A stretch of DNA of 36,467 nt from Microvirga sp. (GCA_029266525.1 JAQSWQ010000079.1:1-36467); one strand, 5' to 3'; shown: positions 1-9,494, counted from the stretch's first letter. Notes: generated by a model from the sequence alone, not told the origin. Numbers and translations: made by a program.

Positions 1-165
1 CCAGACGTTACTTCAGCAGGCGGCTTCGTGACGCCGGCGGGGTTCGACTACACCGGCGCCGACTGCTGCGGCTGGATGGAGAAGATGGGGTTCCTCCGTG
101 CAGATCGTGCGCTGCAAAGCCCGTACTCGATGGCGTGGGGCGGAAACAGCTGCCGTTCTCGCGTG

Positions 166-1605
166 CTACACTGGAAGGCCTGCGAGGCGCAGGCCTTCGA
201 GGATGAGCGGCAGTTTTCCGGACTTGCGGAACAGGCGTTTCTCGTTGAACGGCGTGAAATCGGGCACCAGGGCCAGGAGCCAGCCGGCAACGGCTTGCGC
301 CTCCTCGATGCGCCCGAGATAGGCAAGAGCTGCGGCGAGCGCGCGATGCGACGGCGTGTAGTTGGGGTTGTTCTCCAGCGCGCGGCGGCCCCATCTCACG
401 GCCTCTTCGAATTCCTTGAGCAGAAGATGAGCGAAGGCAAGGCCAGCCTGCACGCGGAATAGGGTGATCTCGCGCGGGCTGAGGCGGATAACGCGTTCGA
501 AATCGCCAATCGCGTCGACTGCCTGCCCGACATAGCATCGCACCCATCCGGCATTGGATAGGGCGATCGCACGGTTCGGGTTGAGGGCGATGGCGCGGTC
601 GAGCACGCTCAAGCCCTCCTTAAACTCTTCGCCGAGGAATGCGATGGCGTAGCCGCCGTAAGCCAGCGAGGCGGCGTCGTGGCCGCCCTTCGCGATCGCC
701 AGCCGAGCAAGCTCGATGCCTCGCGCCTTCTCCATCTCGAAGTCGCCGCCCCAGTTCTGCGCCACGCGCAAGGTGTAGGCCCAGGCGCCGAGCCCCGCCG
801 CGACCGCGTTAGTCGGGCTCGAGCCGCAGCGCGCGCTCGATATAGCCCAGCGCCTCCTCGTTCCGTTCCCGTGTCATCTCGCGTATCGAGGCGAGCGCGC
901 GCAGATAAAGGTCGTATCCGTCGAGGCTGTCGGGCCGCTTCGTCTTCGTTCGGTCGAGCTCCGCCTCGAACAGCGCGGGGGCTATCGCGCCAACTACTCG
1001 GGCAGTGACCCGGTCCTGCAGCTCGAACACGTCTTGGAGGTCGCCGTCGTAGCGGTCGGCCCACAGATGGGCACCGGTGGACGCATCGATCAGCTGTCCG
1101 GTGATGCGCAGGCGCCCGCCGGCGCGGCGCACGCTGCCTTCAAGGACGTAGCGGACGCCGAGCTCCCGCCCGATCTGCCGCACGTCCACTGCCCGGTGAA
1201 GGTCGAGTTACGGGCGATGACGAAGAGGCGCGGAAAGCGGGACAGCGCGGTAATGATGTCCTCGACGATTCCGTCGGCGAAGTACTGTTGATCCGGATCC
1301 GGGCTCATATTCGTGAAGGGCAGGACGGCGATTGACGGCTTGTCCGGAAGAGCTGGCCCGGCGCTGAGGTTTTCGGACGTCGGCGCAGGCGGCGGCGCCT
1401 CCTCAAGCATAGGCCGCAGGGATAGGTTGGTGTGGCTCTCGACGATTGCCAGCGTCTTTTCGGAGAAGATGCCGATGAGCAGCTTGTCGAGTGTCGATTT
1501 CCCGAGCTTGGTCTTGAAGGCGAACTGCTCCCGTGAAATGCGCTCGCGGGCAAGATAATCCCGAACCGCCGCCGCAATCCGTTTCCTGGAATCCAAATCG
1601 CCCAT
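166..1605 (-). pseudogene. TolB-like/TPR regulator with N-terminal HTH-like region, two frame breaks
   Basis: Three consecutive minus-strand frames make one protein of about 480 codons. The first (from ATG 1605, preceded by AAGGAAGGG) has a helical, HTH-like N-terminus and the TolB-like signature PSIAVLPFTNMSPDPDQQYF. It runs to about 1200. The second holds VDVRQIGRELGVRYVLEGSV and GAHLWADRYDGDLQDVFELQ, which normally follow directly. The third carries TPR-like helices (for example ALNPNRAIALSNAGWVRCYV) to the TAG at 166. Breaks lie near 1198, where a few residues between STFT and AVDVRQ are missing, and near 808, just after RLEPD. Relatives are cytoplasmic proteins, often fused to adenylate cyclase or winged-helix domains, thought to be signalling or regulatory; no cyclase domain is present here. 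It is divergent from the RTX gene and could have regulated it (inference). Start and stop share one frame, so the two indels compensate. It is either decayed or misassembled. Confidence 0.75.
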
Positions 1606-1746
1606 CCCTTCCTTCCTAGGGGTGCCTACAAGAAAAGGTAGCGGCCTTTCCGGGAAAATTCAGGCGATTTCCGGCGAGAGGCGCGGAAAACCTGGCGCGC
1701 TAGGTCGCTCCCTCGAGCACGCGGTGCTTCGAAGGGAGAGACAGCC
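1606..1746. promoter_or_regulatory. Divergent intergenic region between regulator and RTX gene
   Basis: This 141-base spacer must hold the start signals of both divergent genes. Visible elements are the AAGGAAGGG Shine-Dalgarno of the minus-strand gene, a GGGAGAGA Shine-Dalgarno ahead of ATG 1747, and a short dyad TTTCCGGGAAA at 1647-1657. I could not pick a convincing -35/-10 pair, so the promoter assignment is by position only. Confidence 0.3.
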
Positions 1747-4700
1747 ATGAAGCTGATCAGGGGAACACGTGGTCGCGACGTTCTGATCGGGACCGGAGAC
1801 GACGAGCGCATCGAAGGCCTCGGAGGCGACGACATGCTCTTCGGGGCCGGGGGAAACGATCATCTCTTCGGCTGCCATCGAAGGCGGCTTCGGGGCCGAC
1901 CAGCTCTACGGCGACGACGGCAGCGACGTCCTCACGGCCGATGCCGACGACCTCGTCGTCGACGGCGGCACGGGCGTCGACAGGGCGGTGCTCGACTTCA
2001 GCCGCACGCCAGCCCGATTATCTATCAGGTCGGAGCCGACGCCTCGATCGGCAGCACGGTCATCCGCAGCATCGAGCAGGCGACGTTCACGGCGGGCTTG
2101 GGCAACGACCGCCTCACCGGCGGCGGCCTCGCCGACACCCTCAACGGCGGCGCCGGGGACGACGTGATCGAGGGCGGCGGCGGGGACGACATGGTCGTCG
2201 GCGGCGATGGCAACGATGTCCTGCGAGTCAGCACAGGCTTGAACAGCCTGTATGGTGGCGCGGGCGACGACATCCTCAGCGTGTCTCAGCACGACAGAGT
2301 CGCTGATGGCGGTTCTGGCAGCGACTACGCCGAGTTCTTCTTCTTCAGGACCAGCGACAGCATGGTCTTCTCGGTCGAGGACAACCTCGCCCGCACGGTC
2401 ACGGTGCTTGGCACCGAGGTCCGCGGCATCGAGCGCGTGCGCTTCGAAATCGGGCCAAGGCAACGATACGCTCGCTGGGGGGGCGCTGGACGACTACCTG
2501 CGCGCCAACGACGGCAACGACATCCTGCGCGGTGGCGCCGGCGACGACACGCTTGACGGCGGTGCCGGCAGGGACCTTCTCATCGCTGGATCGGGCAACA
2601 ACAGGGTGCTCGGCGGGACGGGCGACGACGAGCTGATCGCCGGCAACGGGCGTGACGAGATCGACGGCGGCGCGGGCATCGATCGCGCCGTGATCGACCG
2701 CTCCGGTGCGACCGCAGACATCGTCTTCAATCTCGCCAACCCCGCCGCCCGGCAGACGCTCGACAATGGCACGACGGTCGTCAATGTGGAACGCATCGAG
2801 CTCAAGACCGGCGCGGGCGACGACACGGTCACGGGCGGCCGCTCCGACGACATCCTCGACGGCGGAGCTGGCGACGACACCCTGCGCGGCCTCGGCGGCC
2901 GCGACGAGCTTTTCGGGGGCGACGGAAACGACACGCTGATCCTGGCCACAGGCGCCCGGGTCGCGGACGGCGGGATGGGCACCGACTACGCTGAGCTGCG
3001 CTTCGAGGAAGCCCGGGCGAACCTTTCCTTTTCGGTCGACGCGAATCTCATCGGCACGGTGACGGTCGGCGGGATCGAGGTCCGCGATATCGAGCGCGTG
3101 CGCTTCGACGCCGGCCGCGGCACGACACGCTCTTCGGGGGGGCGCTCGACGACATCTTACGCAGCGACCACGGCGACGATATCCTGCGTGGCGGCGGCGG
3201 CAACGACACGCTCGACGGCGGCGGCGGCAATGACGTCGCCATCTACTCGGGCCGATTTGAGGACTACCGCGCCGAGCGCCTGAACGACGGCAGCATCCGC
3301 GTCACGGATCTGCGTGGCGGCGCGCCGGACGGAGTCGACAGCGTCAGGAACGTGGATCTGTTTGCGTTTGCAGGCGGCACGGTCACCCGCGACCAGCTGT
3401 TGCGTGGACCTGGCAACCACGCCCCGCAGGCCGCGGCCGACTTGGCGACCGTCGGCGAGGACAGCGGGCTGAATCGGATCGACGTGCTGGCCAACGACCG
3501 CGACCTGGACGCAGGCGACACGATCACGGTCGTGTCGGTGGACACGAGCCGCGCGCTCGGCCGCGTGGTTCTCAATTCAGACGGCACCCTGTCCTATTCG
3601 CCGGACGGCAAGTTCGAGGCCATGCACTCGGGGCAAACGGCGACGGACACCTTCTCCTACACCATCCGAGACCGAGCCGGACTTACCTCCACCGCGACCG
3701 TTACCGTCACGATCCAGGGCAATAACGACGGCCCGGTTGCCGTGAGTGACTTCACCACCGTCGTAGCGGACGGCAGCGTGACCATCGCGCCGCTCGCCAA
3801 CGACACAGATCCTGACGCTGGCGACCGCTTCACCCTGATGTCGCTCGATACGCAGGGCATGCTCGGCAGCGCGTCTATCGCCGCCGGCAACACGGTCATC
3901 TACGCGCCGGGCCCGGCCTTCCGGTCGCTTAGCGCCGGCCAGAGCGCGACCGACACCTTCGGCTACGCGATGCATGACAGCGGCTTCGGGGGCAATCCGC
4001 TGGTGGGCACCGGATCCGTGACGGTGACGGTCGTCGGCGTCAACGACGCACCCGACGCGGTCGGCGAGAGCTTGTCGGCCGCGGCGAAGGGCGCCACCAC
4101 GCTCGGGAACCTCTTGGCCAACGACTCGGACGTCGACCAAGGTGATACAATCTCGCTTGGCCAGATCGCGGCGACGTCCGCGCGTGGCGCGACGATCGGC
4201 ATCGACGGCGACGGCCGGGCGGTCTACGACCCGGGCGATATCTTCGCGGGCCTGGGCGCGGGGGAGACCACCACCGACAGCTTCAGCTACGCGGTGGTGG
4301 ACAGCCATGGCGTTGCCTCGACCGCGACCGTCAACCTCACCATCAGCGGCGGCGGCCTCGTGCTCGACCCGCTGCTCGCCATTCGCGAAGGAATCTATGA
4401 GGACGAGTCGATCGACCTCTACACCATCGTCCGCGAGCGCATGCACGGCAGCTACGGACCGGAGGCGGCGCTCATTTCTGTGGACGGCACCGGCGCGCTC
4501 GGCACGGTAAGCTTCGACCGGGCGGCGGACAGCCTCACTTACACGGCATCGCATCCGACGCTCGACACGCTGGCCGGCGACACACAGATGAGGACGTCAT
4601 TCACCTACACGGTGCGTCTCGAGACAGGCGAGCTCCGCACCGGCGCGGTCACCATGACGGTGGCCGGCGTGAGCGATGCTCCCACCGCAGTCGACGATGC

Positions 4701-5085
4701 GATTGCGGTGCAGGAAGGAGAGGCGATCGATCTCTGGAATTTGGTCAGGGAGAACGACCTCGATCCGGAGAGCGACAGCCTCTGGTTCGTCGACGTCAAC
4801 GGCGCCGGGACGCTGGGACGGGTTAGTTTCAATCTGGAATCGCGGACGTTCGAGTACGCGGCCGACACGTCAGAGCTACTGGAGCTCGCACCAGGCGAGA
4901 CGATCGTCGACAGCTTCACCTACACGATCTACGACTACGACATCCAGGACAGGAGAAGCACCGCAACGGTCGAGGTGACTGTCACGGGTGCCGGCGAGGT
5001 CGGGACGAGCATGGCAGACTTAGCAGCGTTCGAGCCGGCAGGCTTCCAGGATCCGTGGGCGAGCCACGCAGATCTCTTGCTCTAA
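1747..5085 (+). pseudogene. Large RTX (GGxGxDxUx) and Ig-like/VCBS repeat secreted protein, four frame breaks
   Basis: From ATG 1747 the protein begins with calcium-binding RTX nonapeptides (GLGGDDMLFGAGGNDHLFG) and continues through four RTX modules to about 3240. Five Ig-like/VCBS-type repeats of roughly 100 residues follow, ending in motifs such as TDTFSYTIRD, STATVTVTIQGNND and DSFTYTIYD. The stop is at 5085, about 1113 codons in total. RTX proteins of this build are usually exported by type I secretion and act outside the cell as adhesins, S-layer-like proteins or enzymes. No enzymatic domain is seen, and no type I secretion genes lie in the window. Reading must switch frame near 1873, 2010, 2455 and 3118; the frames alternate 1-2-1-2-1, so start and stop remain in phase. 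The protein family is clear. Whether the breaks are real is not. Confidence 0.8.
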
Positions 5086-5751
5086 GCATATGTCTGCCTC
5101 GAAGGCGGCCCCGAACCGCCGACCAGAGGACCTCGTCGCGGTGTGCAGGAACGTGTGTCCTCGGCTCTCCCGCGCTTGCGCGCTCCGGCCGAGGATGGCG
5201 GCGCGATGGGCGGCTCACAGCGCCTTCGCGTAGGCGCGAACCCATTCAAACTGCAAACGATCGGGTTCGCAGTTCGAAAAACCCCCCGCCGGACTGCCAG
5301 CTCTCGGCAAAATAAGGGCCGCTTCTGGCACAGGACGGGGCGGAATAGATCCGCCGGATCGATGCCAAGGCAACGGCAGCGTTCCAAGGTCCTTGTCTCG
5401 AAAGCCGCCAGTCGGCTTACGGCCGAAGCTGTCACTACTCTTACCGTGGTGGACGCGGCACGTGCACGACGTCGTGCAAAGCTTGTGTGCACTGTCGTCC
5501 AGGCCCAAGGCACGGCCGCGAGTCTCGCGCGCCTGTGAAGGCGTGAGGGTGCTCGCGAGAGATTGCGGGTTTGCCGGCGTAGGGTCCTTCACTGACCAGC
5601 TCCTCGCGGACGACGCTCGTGACGATGGCGTTCTCGTGTTCGGGAGTGCCGTGGTGACGCGCTACTTCTCGGACGCAAGGTCGAGGAGCTGAAGGCGGCC
5701 TGTATCGACGCCGTAGCTTCCCACCAGAAGAAAGAATCATGAGGTGGGGTG

Positions 5752-5844
5752 ATGACAGGGTTAGAGGCGATACTGCTCGTCAGCGCATCGACCGTCGTGA
5801 CGCTCCTCGGTGCTTACTTCGTCCCAGTGTGACACCGTATTGAC
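5752..5844 (+). CDS. Possible 30-residue single-pass membrane microprotein
   Basis: A strong purine-rich Shine-Dalgarno (GAGGTGGGGTG) sits directly before an ATG that opens a 30-codon frame. It reads MTGLEAILLVSASTVVTLLG and then a short polar tail. Nearly the whole product is one hydrophobic helix, as in small membrane proteins. I recognise no family. The surrounding stretch is otherwise degraded, so the frame could be the remnant of a longer gene. Support is the ribosome site and the hydrophobic pattern only. Confidence 0.25.
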
Positions 5845-6072
5845 GTGGTTGAGCTCGCGCCGGCCAGTCGCCAAGTCGACTCGTACGATTTCCGACAGTT
5901 GCACTCCCCATTCACATAGGTTGAAGAACTGGGCCGGGTTGAGCCGCTATCGTGAAGTCTGGAACTGATCCTTGGCGGCTATGTATGCGTTCCGCCTCGC
6001 CAGGCATCTACTCGCCGGGCACTGGCTTGCCACCTGCCCGGCGAGCCCAACTAGCCTGCCGAGCCTGCCTCT

Positions 6073-6255
6073 ATGCCGCCCGAGCCAACAACCGAGCACT
6101 TGCGCCTCGCGATCCTAGCCGCTGCACAGGAAGGCGACCTTGAATTGCTGCACCGCCTGACGATGGCCTACAACAAATTCCTTGGCCGAGAAGAGGGCGA
6201 GCACCGGACAAAGGATGAAGCTCCGGTCGCCAAACACGCCAAGGGCCTAGCCTAG
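6073..6255 (+). CDS. Small hypothetical protein, 60 aa
   Basis: This frame encodes a mostly helical, charged 60-residue product containing LRLAILAAAQEGDLELLHRL and a basic C-terminus ending KHAKGLA. The composition looks protein-like, with amphipathic leucine spacing in the first half, and differs from the arginine- and serine-rich shadow frames around it. No clear Shine-Dalgarno precedes the ATG. It ends one base before the converging small frame on the other strand. I recognise no family, and the product is probably cytoplasmic. Confidence 0.35.
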   Translation: MPPEPTTEHLRLAILAAAQEGDLELLHRLTMAYNKFLGREEGEHRTKDEAPVAKHAKGLA

Positions 6256-6417
6256 CTACTTCCCCTTAGCAACCTTGGCCTTGCGGGCGGGCTGCTGTTA
6301 TTCGTCGTGGTTAGGGGAATGCGCGATGGGGTGCATCCTGGCGCCCGAGGCGGAGGCCCACTTGCCATAGGAGCGGGCTGCGGCAGAGGCGCGGCAGTTT
6401 CGATCGTCTTCGCTCAT
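6256..6417 (-). pseudogene. Small basic protein frame interrupted by an in-frame TAA
   Basis: ATG 6417 is preceded by a good GGAGG nine bases upstream. It opens a 39-codon frame beginning MSEDDRNCRASAAARSYGKW and ending NHDE at a TAA (6298-6300). The same frame then continues as QQPARKAKVAKGK to a TAG at 6256. The lysine-rich tail after the stop looks like the natural C-terminus of a small basic, possibly nucleic-acid-binding protein. The TAA may therefore be a nonsense mutation, or the protein may simply end there. No family is recognised. Confidence 0.35.
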
Positions 6418-6655
6418 GCTGACGTGCCTCCAAATAGCGGGCCACGACTTACCCAGCGCGTCCAATGCCCGGGATGACGTCCGCATTGGGTCAGACACGG
6501 CCGAGCGGCGTGCCAAGATCAGCGTCCGCTTTGCCGTGAAGCAGCCCAAAAAGCAGACGTTCCGCTTACGGCCAACTTCGGTCATTCGGCCGCTCGACGC
6601 CGGACTTCTCAGTTGGGTGAGGCCGCCTCTGAATCCCCGCTTTCGAACGCTTAGC

Positions 6656-6674
6656 GGACGTGAGGCTCACGTCC
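6656..6674. promoter_or_regulatory. Perfect 9+1+9 dyad, operator-like
   Basis: GGACGTGAGGCTCACGTCC is a perfect inverted repeat with 9-base arms around a single central base. A one-base loop cannot form a hairpin, so a dimeric protein-binding site fits better than a terminator. GC-rich fragments related to its flanks (GTCCGCTTT, AGCGGACG) recur within about 130 bases upstream, so it may instead belong to a degenerate intergenic repeat. No well-supported gene starts next to it. Confidence 0.4.
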
Positions 6675-6824
6675 ACTTTGTGTCGGAAGGGCGGGCCCGA
6701 AAACCCGAAATCACCCGGGGGGCACTGCTGCTACCTATATGCTGCCTGCGGTGATGGTGCCCTCGTGTTGTCGTGATTAAATTATTGACACTGTTGCCAC
6801 TTCTGTGCATGCGCGCGACATCCC

Positions 6825-6845
6825 CCTCTCCCGAAAGGGGAGAGG
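6825..6845 (-). terminator. Hairpin downstream of the AEC carrier gene
   Basis: CCTCTCCC and GGGAGAGG pair around a GAAAG loop, five bases beyond the stop codon of the minus-strand carrier gene. The stem is 8 bp of mostly G:C. No T-tract follows on the minus strand, so termination may be imperfect. The sequence is related to the end hairpins of the repeats at 23202-23367 and 25236-25353. Confidence 0.5.
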
Positions 6846-6849
6846 CGGA

Positions 6850-7776
6850 TCACCCAAGCCCCCGCATGGCCGCCAGCAGCGCGAGGGGGATGACGAGCGC
6901 CGCGACAACCGTCTGGACGGCGATGATGCCGGCCATGAGGGGTGCGTCGCCGCCGAGGTGGCGGGCGAGGATGTAGGAGGAGGTCGCGGTCGGCAGGCTC
7001 TGGAACAGCATGGCGACGAGCGCCGCCTCGCCGCGCACGCCAAGCGCCATGCAGATCACGAAGGTCGCGAGCGGCAGGGCGAGGAACTTCGCGGCGCAAG
7101 CAATCGCGGTCGCGCGCAGGCCCCGGCGCACCGCGAACAGGTCGAAGCCGGCGCCGACGCAGAGAAGCCCGATCGGCAGAGCGGCGGTGCCCAAGGCGCG
7201 GATCATGCCTTCAAGCCCCGGCGGCAGGCCAAGGCCGGTCGCCTGCAGCATCGCGCCTAGGCCTGAGGCGACGATCAGCGGGTTGGTGACGATCGAGCGC
7301 GTGATGCCGGAAAGGCTCGCCTGCCCCTGCGCGAAGCGGGCGAAGACAAGGATGCAGAAGAGGTTGGCGATCGGCACGATGGTGGCGTTCGCGACCGCCG
7401 CGAGCGCAATGCCCGGTCCGCCGAGGAGCCCGGCCGCGACCGTCAAGCCGACATAGTTGTTGAAGCGGATGCCGCCCTGAAACACCGAGGTGAAGGCCGG
7501 CCCGCCGATGCGCATCGAAGGCCGTAGCGCAACGAGGAGCGCCGCAATGACAGCGAGCGAAAGCGCGATTGCAAGCATCAGGCGCGCGACCGGCACCTGA
7601 GAAAGGTCGGCCGTTGCAAGGCCATGGATCAGGAGCGCGGGCAGCAGCACGAAATAGGCAAGGCGCTCGGCGCCCGGCCAGAACTCGTCGGGCATGAAGC
7701 GGCCGCGCTTCAGCGCAGAGCCGAGCGCGATCAGCCCGGCGGCCGGCGCGAGCGCCAGAAGGATCGCGCCGATCAC
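6850..7776 (-). CDS. AEC (auxin efflux carrier) family transporter
   Basis: This 308-residue integral membrane protein matches the AEC family in length and pattern. It has an N-terminal hydrophobic bundle (IGAILLALAPAAGLIALGSA), a central polar loop, and a C-terminal bundle with the typical PTATSSYILARHLGGDAPLM segment. Bacterial members move organic acids such as malate or malonate, and this one sits in the cytoplasmic membrane. The start is GTG (7776), 16 bases after the stop of the ABC permease gene, so it is the last gene of the ABC operon. Co-transcription suggests it handles the same substrate or a product of it (inference). A hairpin follows the stop. The family call is firm; the substrate is unknown. 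Confidence 0.85.
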   Translation of the reverse strand: MIGAILLALAPAAGLIALGSALKRGRFMPDEFWPGAERLAYFVLLPALLIHGLATADLSQVPVARLMLAIALSLAVIAALLVALRPSMRIGGPAFTSVFQGGIRFNNYVGLTVAAGLLGGPGIALAAVANATIVPIANLFCILVFARFAQGQASLSGITRSIVTNPLIVASGLGAMLQATGLGLPPGLEGMIRALGTAALPIGLLCVGAGFDLFAVRRGLRATAIACAAKFLALPLATFVICMALGVRGEAALVAMLFQSLPTATSSYILARHLGGDAPLMAGIIAVQTVVAALVIPLALLAAMRGLG

Positions 7777-7792
7777 CTGTGGGGCGCGGGCC

Positions 7793-8686
7793 TCACCGCT
7801 GCATGCCCCAGCGCAGCACCGTGCGGCGCTCGATGAACTTGAAGATCACCGACTCGACGAAGAGGCCGATCAGGATCACGGCGAAGAGGCCGGCGAAGAC
7901 CTTGGCGGTCTCGAGCTCGGAACGCGCCTCGAAGATGTACCAGCCGAGCCCGCCGGAGCGCGACGAGACGCCGAAGACCAGTTCCGCCGCGATCAGCGTG
8001 CGCCAGGCGAAGGCCCAGCCGATCTTCATGCCGGCAAGGATCGCCGGAAAGGCCGCCGGAATGAGCAGGAGCGCGACGTAGCGGATGCCGCGAAGCCCGT
8101 AGTTGCGCCCGCTCATGCGCAGGGTCTCCGGCACCGAGCGGAAGCCGACGAGGGTGTTGAGCGACACCGCCCACAGGACCGAATGGATGATCACGAAAAC
8201 CAGCGACGGCGTGCCGAGCCCGAACCAGATCAGCGCTAGCGGCAGAAGCGCGATCGCCGGCAGCGGATTGAACATCGCGGTGAGCGTCGTCAGCAGGCCC
8301 GAGCCGATGCGGGTCGAGACCGCGACCGAGGTGAAGATCGCGGCGAGCGCAAGCCCGGCGCCGTAGCCATAGGCGAGCGACTTCAGCGAGGTCGTGATGC
8401 GGTTGACGAGGAGCCCGTTCGAGATGTCGCGGACGAAGGTCTCGACCATCTCGGTGAAGGTCGGGAGAAGCAGCGCATTGTCGAGGAAGCGCGCGTAGAG
8501 CTCCCAGGCAAGCGCGAGCCCGGCCAGGATGGCGCCGTTCTGCACGCCCTCGTGCTTGAGCACGCGCTCGTACCAGGGCAGCGGTCGTTGGACCACGACG
8601 AGGCCGGCCGGATCCGACAGCTCGGTCTCGAAATCCGGCCGCTCCAGTCGCGCCTGCCGCGCATCGATCGGCGCGAGCGCGCTCAC
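7793..8686 (-). CDS. ABC transporter permease, NitT/TauT (SsuC/TauC-like) type
   Basis: The 297-residue protein has the single-permease architecture of nitrate/sulfonate/taurine-type importers (BPD_transp_1 fold). A cytoplasmic N-terminal tail of about 55 residues precedes a hydrophobic core. The EAA-like coupling loop lies around FRSVPETLRMSGRNYGLRG, followed by AAFPAILAGMKIGWAFAW. The start chosen is GTG at 8686, whose GTGA overlaps the stop of the ATPase gene, a translational coupling typical of ABC operons. It would form a homodimer in the inner membrane with the ATPase encoded just upstream. Substrates of the family include alkanesulfonates, taurine, nitrate, pyrimidine precursors and aromatic acids; none can be chosen here. 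Confidence 0.88.
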   Translation of the reverse strand: MSALAPIDARQARLERPDFETELSDPAGLVVVQRPLPWYERVLKHEGVQNGAILAGLALAWELYARFLDNALLLPTFTEMVETFVRDISNGLLVNRITTSLKSLAYGYGAGLALAAIFTSVAVSTRIGSGLLTTLTAMFNPLPAIALLPLALIWFGLGTPSLVFVIIHSVLWAVSLNTLVGFRSVPETLRMSGRNYGLRGIRYVALLLIPAAFPAILAGMKIGWAFAWRTLIAAELVFGVSSRSGGLGWYIFEARSELETAKVFAGLFAVILIGLFVESVIFKFIERRTVLRWGMQR

Positions 8687-9471
8687 GCGCGCACCTCGTC
8701 GACGGTCTCGACCTCGTGCTCGAACAGGAGGCGGTGGATGCGCTTCGAGATCGCGCCGAACTCGGGCCCGTCGACGTTCTCGTGGCTGAAGCTGTCGGCG
8801 CCCATCTCGGCCCGCACGCGCCCGGGATGGGGCGACAGCACGAGGATGCGCGAGCCGAGGATGATCGCCTCCTCGATCGAATGGGTCACGAACAGCACCG
8901 TGAACTTGAGCTGCTCCCACAGGCCCAAAAGCTCCTGCTGCATCTTGCGGCGGGTGAGCGCGTCGAGCGCCGCGAACGGCTCGTCCATGAGGAGGATGTC
9001 GGGCTCGAGCGCCATGGCGCGGGCGATCGCGACCCGCATCTTCATGCCGCCGGAGAGCATATGCGGATAGACGTCCTTGAACCGGGTGAGGTTGACCTTC
9101 TCGACCATGGCGTTGGCGCGGTCATGCGCATCGCGGCCGCGGAACTTGCCGGTCACCTGCATCGGGAAGAGGACGTTCTGGTAGACGGTCTTCCAGGGCA
9201 TCAGCTGCTCGAATTCCTGGAACACCATCATGCGGTCTGGACCGGGCGCCGTGACCTTGCGCTCGCGCAGGCGGATCTCGCCCTCGACCGGCTCGAGGAA
9301 CCCCCCGACCGCCTTCAGGAGCGTGGATTTCCCGCAGCCCGAGGGCCCGAGAATCACGTAGCGGTCGCTCGGCCACACCGCGAAGCTGACCTGATAGGTC
9401 GCGGTGACGAGATGCTGCGGCGTCTTGTACTGGATCGTGACGCCGTTCACGTCGAGGAGGGGCTCGCGCAT
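8683..9471 (-). CDS. ABC transporter ATP-binding protein, NitT/TauT type
   Basis: The 262-residue ATPase carries every motif of an active ABC subunit: Walker A GPSGCGKST at residues 42-50, Q-loop Gln85, signature LSGGM at 139-143, Walker B ILLMDEP at 159-165 and the H-loop His197. The tail after residue 210 is typical of SsuB/TauB-like proteins. ATG 9471 is the start. The gene lies between the binding-protein gene (23-base gap) and the permease gene (4-base overlap). It powers import through the adjacent permease on the cytoplasmic face of the membrane. Confidence 0.92.
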   Translation of the reverse strand: MREPLLDVNGVTIQYKTPQHLVTATYQVSFAVWPSDRYVILGPSGCGKSTLLKAVGGFLEPVEGEIRLRERKVTAPGPDRMMVFQEFEQLMPWKTVYQNVLFPMQVTGKFRGRDAHDRANAMVEKVNLTRFKDVYPHMLSGGMKMRVAIARAMALEPDILLMDEPFAALDALTRRKMQQELLGLWEQLKFTVLFVTHSIEEAIILGSRILVLSPHPGRVRAEMGADSFSHENVDGPEFGAISKRIHRLLFEHEVETVDEVRA

Positions 9472-9494
9472 GGCGGCGGCTTCGGGCCTTTCCC

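Larger units (their letters stand above)
5086..6824. other. Gene-poor region with only small or degraded reading frames
   Basis: About 1.7 kb lies between the RTX gene and the AEC carrier without a recognisable full-size gene. Open frames of up to about 130 codons exist on both strands between 5143 and 5740, but they overlap each other, lack good ribosome sites and resemble no family I know. Base composition is less GC-biased than in the neighbouring genes. Three short frames listed separately (5752, 6073 and the minus strand from 6417) are the best coding candidates. I saw no tRNA, transposase or integrase signature. Confidence 0.5.

Noticed and set aside
1873-3118. Programmed ribosomal frameshifting as the explanation of the RTX frame breaks
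   Set aside because: No clear slippery heptamer with a downstream structure was seen at all four sites; indels, real or technical, are simpler. Only the coincidence of two sites is kept as a finding.
5143-5592. Overlapping open frames of about 125-130 codons on both strands
   Set aside because: Neither has a ribosome site or recognisable motif, and each is rich in residues typical of non-coding GC-rich DNA.
9122-9376. Possible defence or toxin genes among short frames opposite the ABC ATPase
   Set aside because: These frames are antisense shadows without start signals, and no defence-family motif was recognised anywhere in the window.
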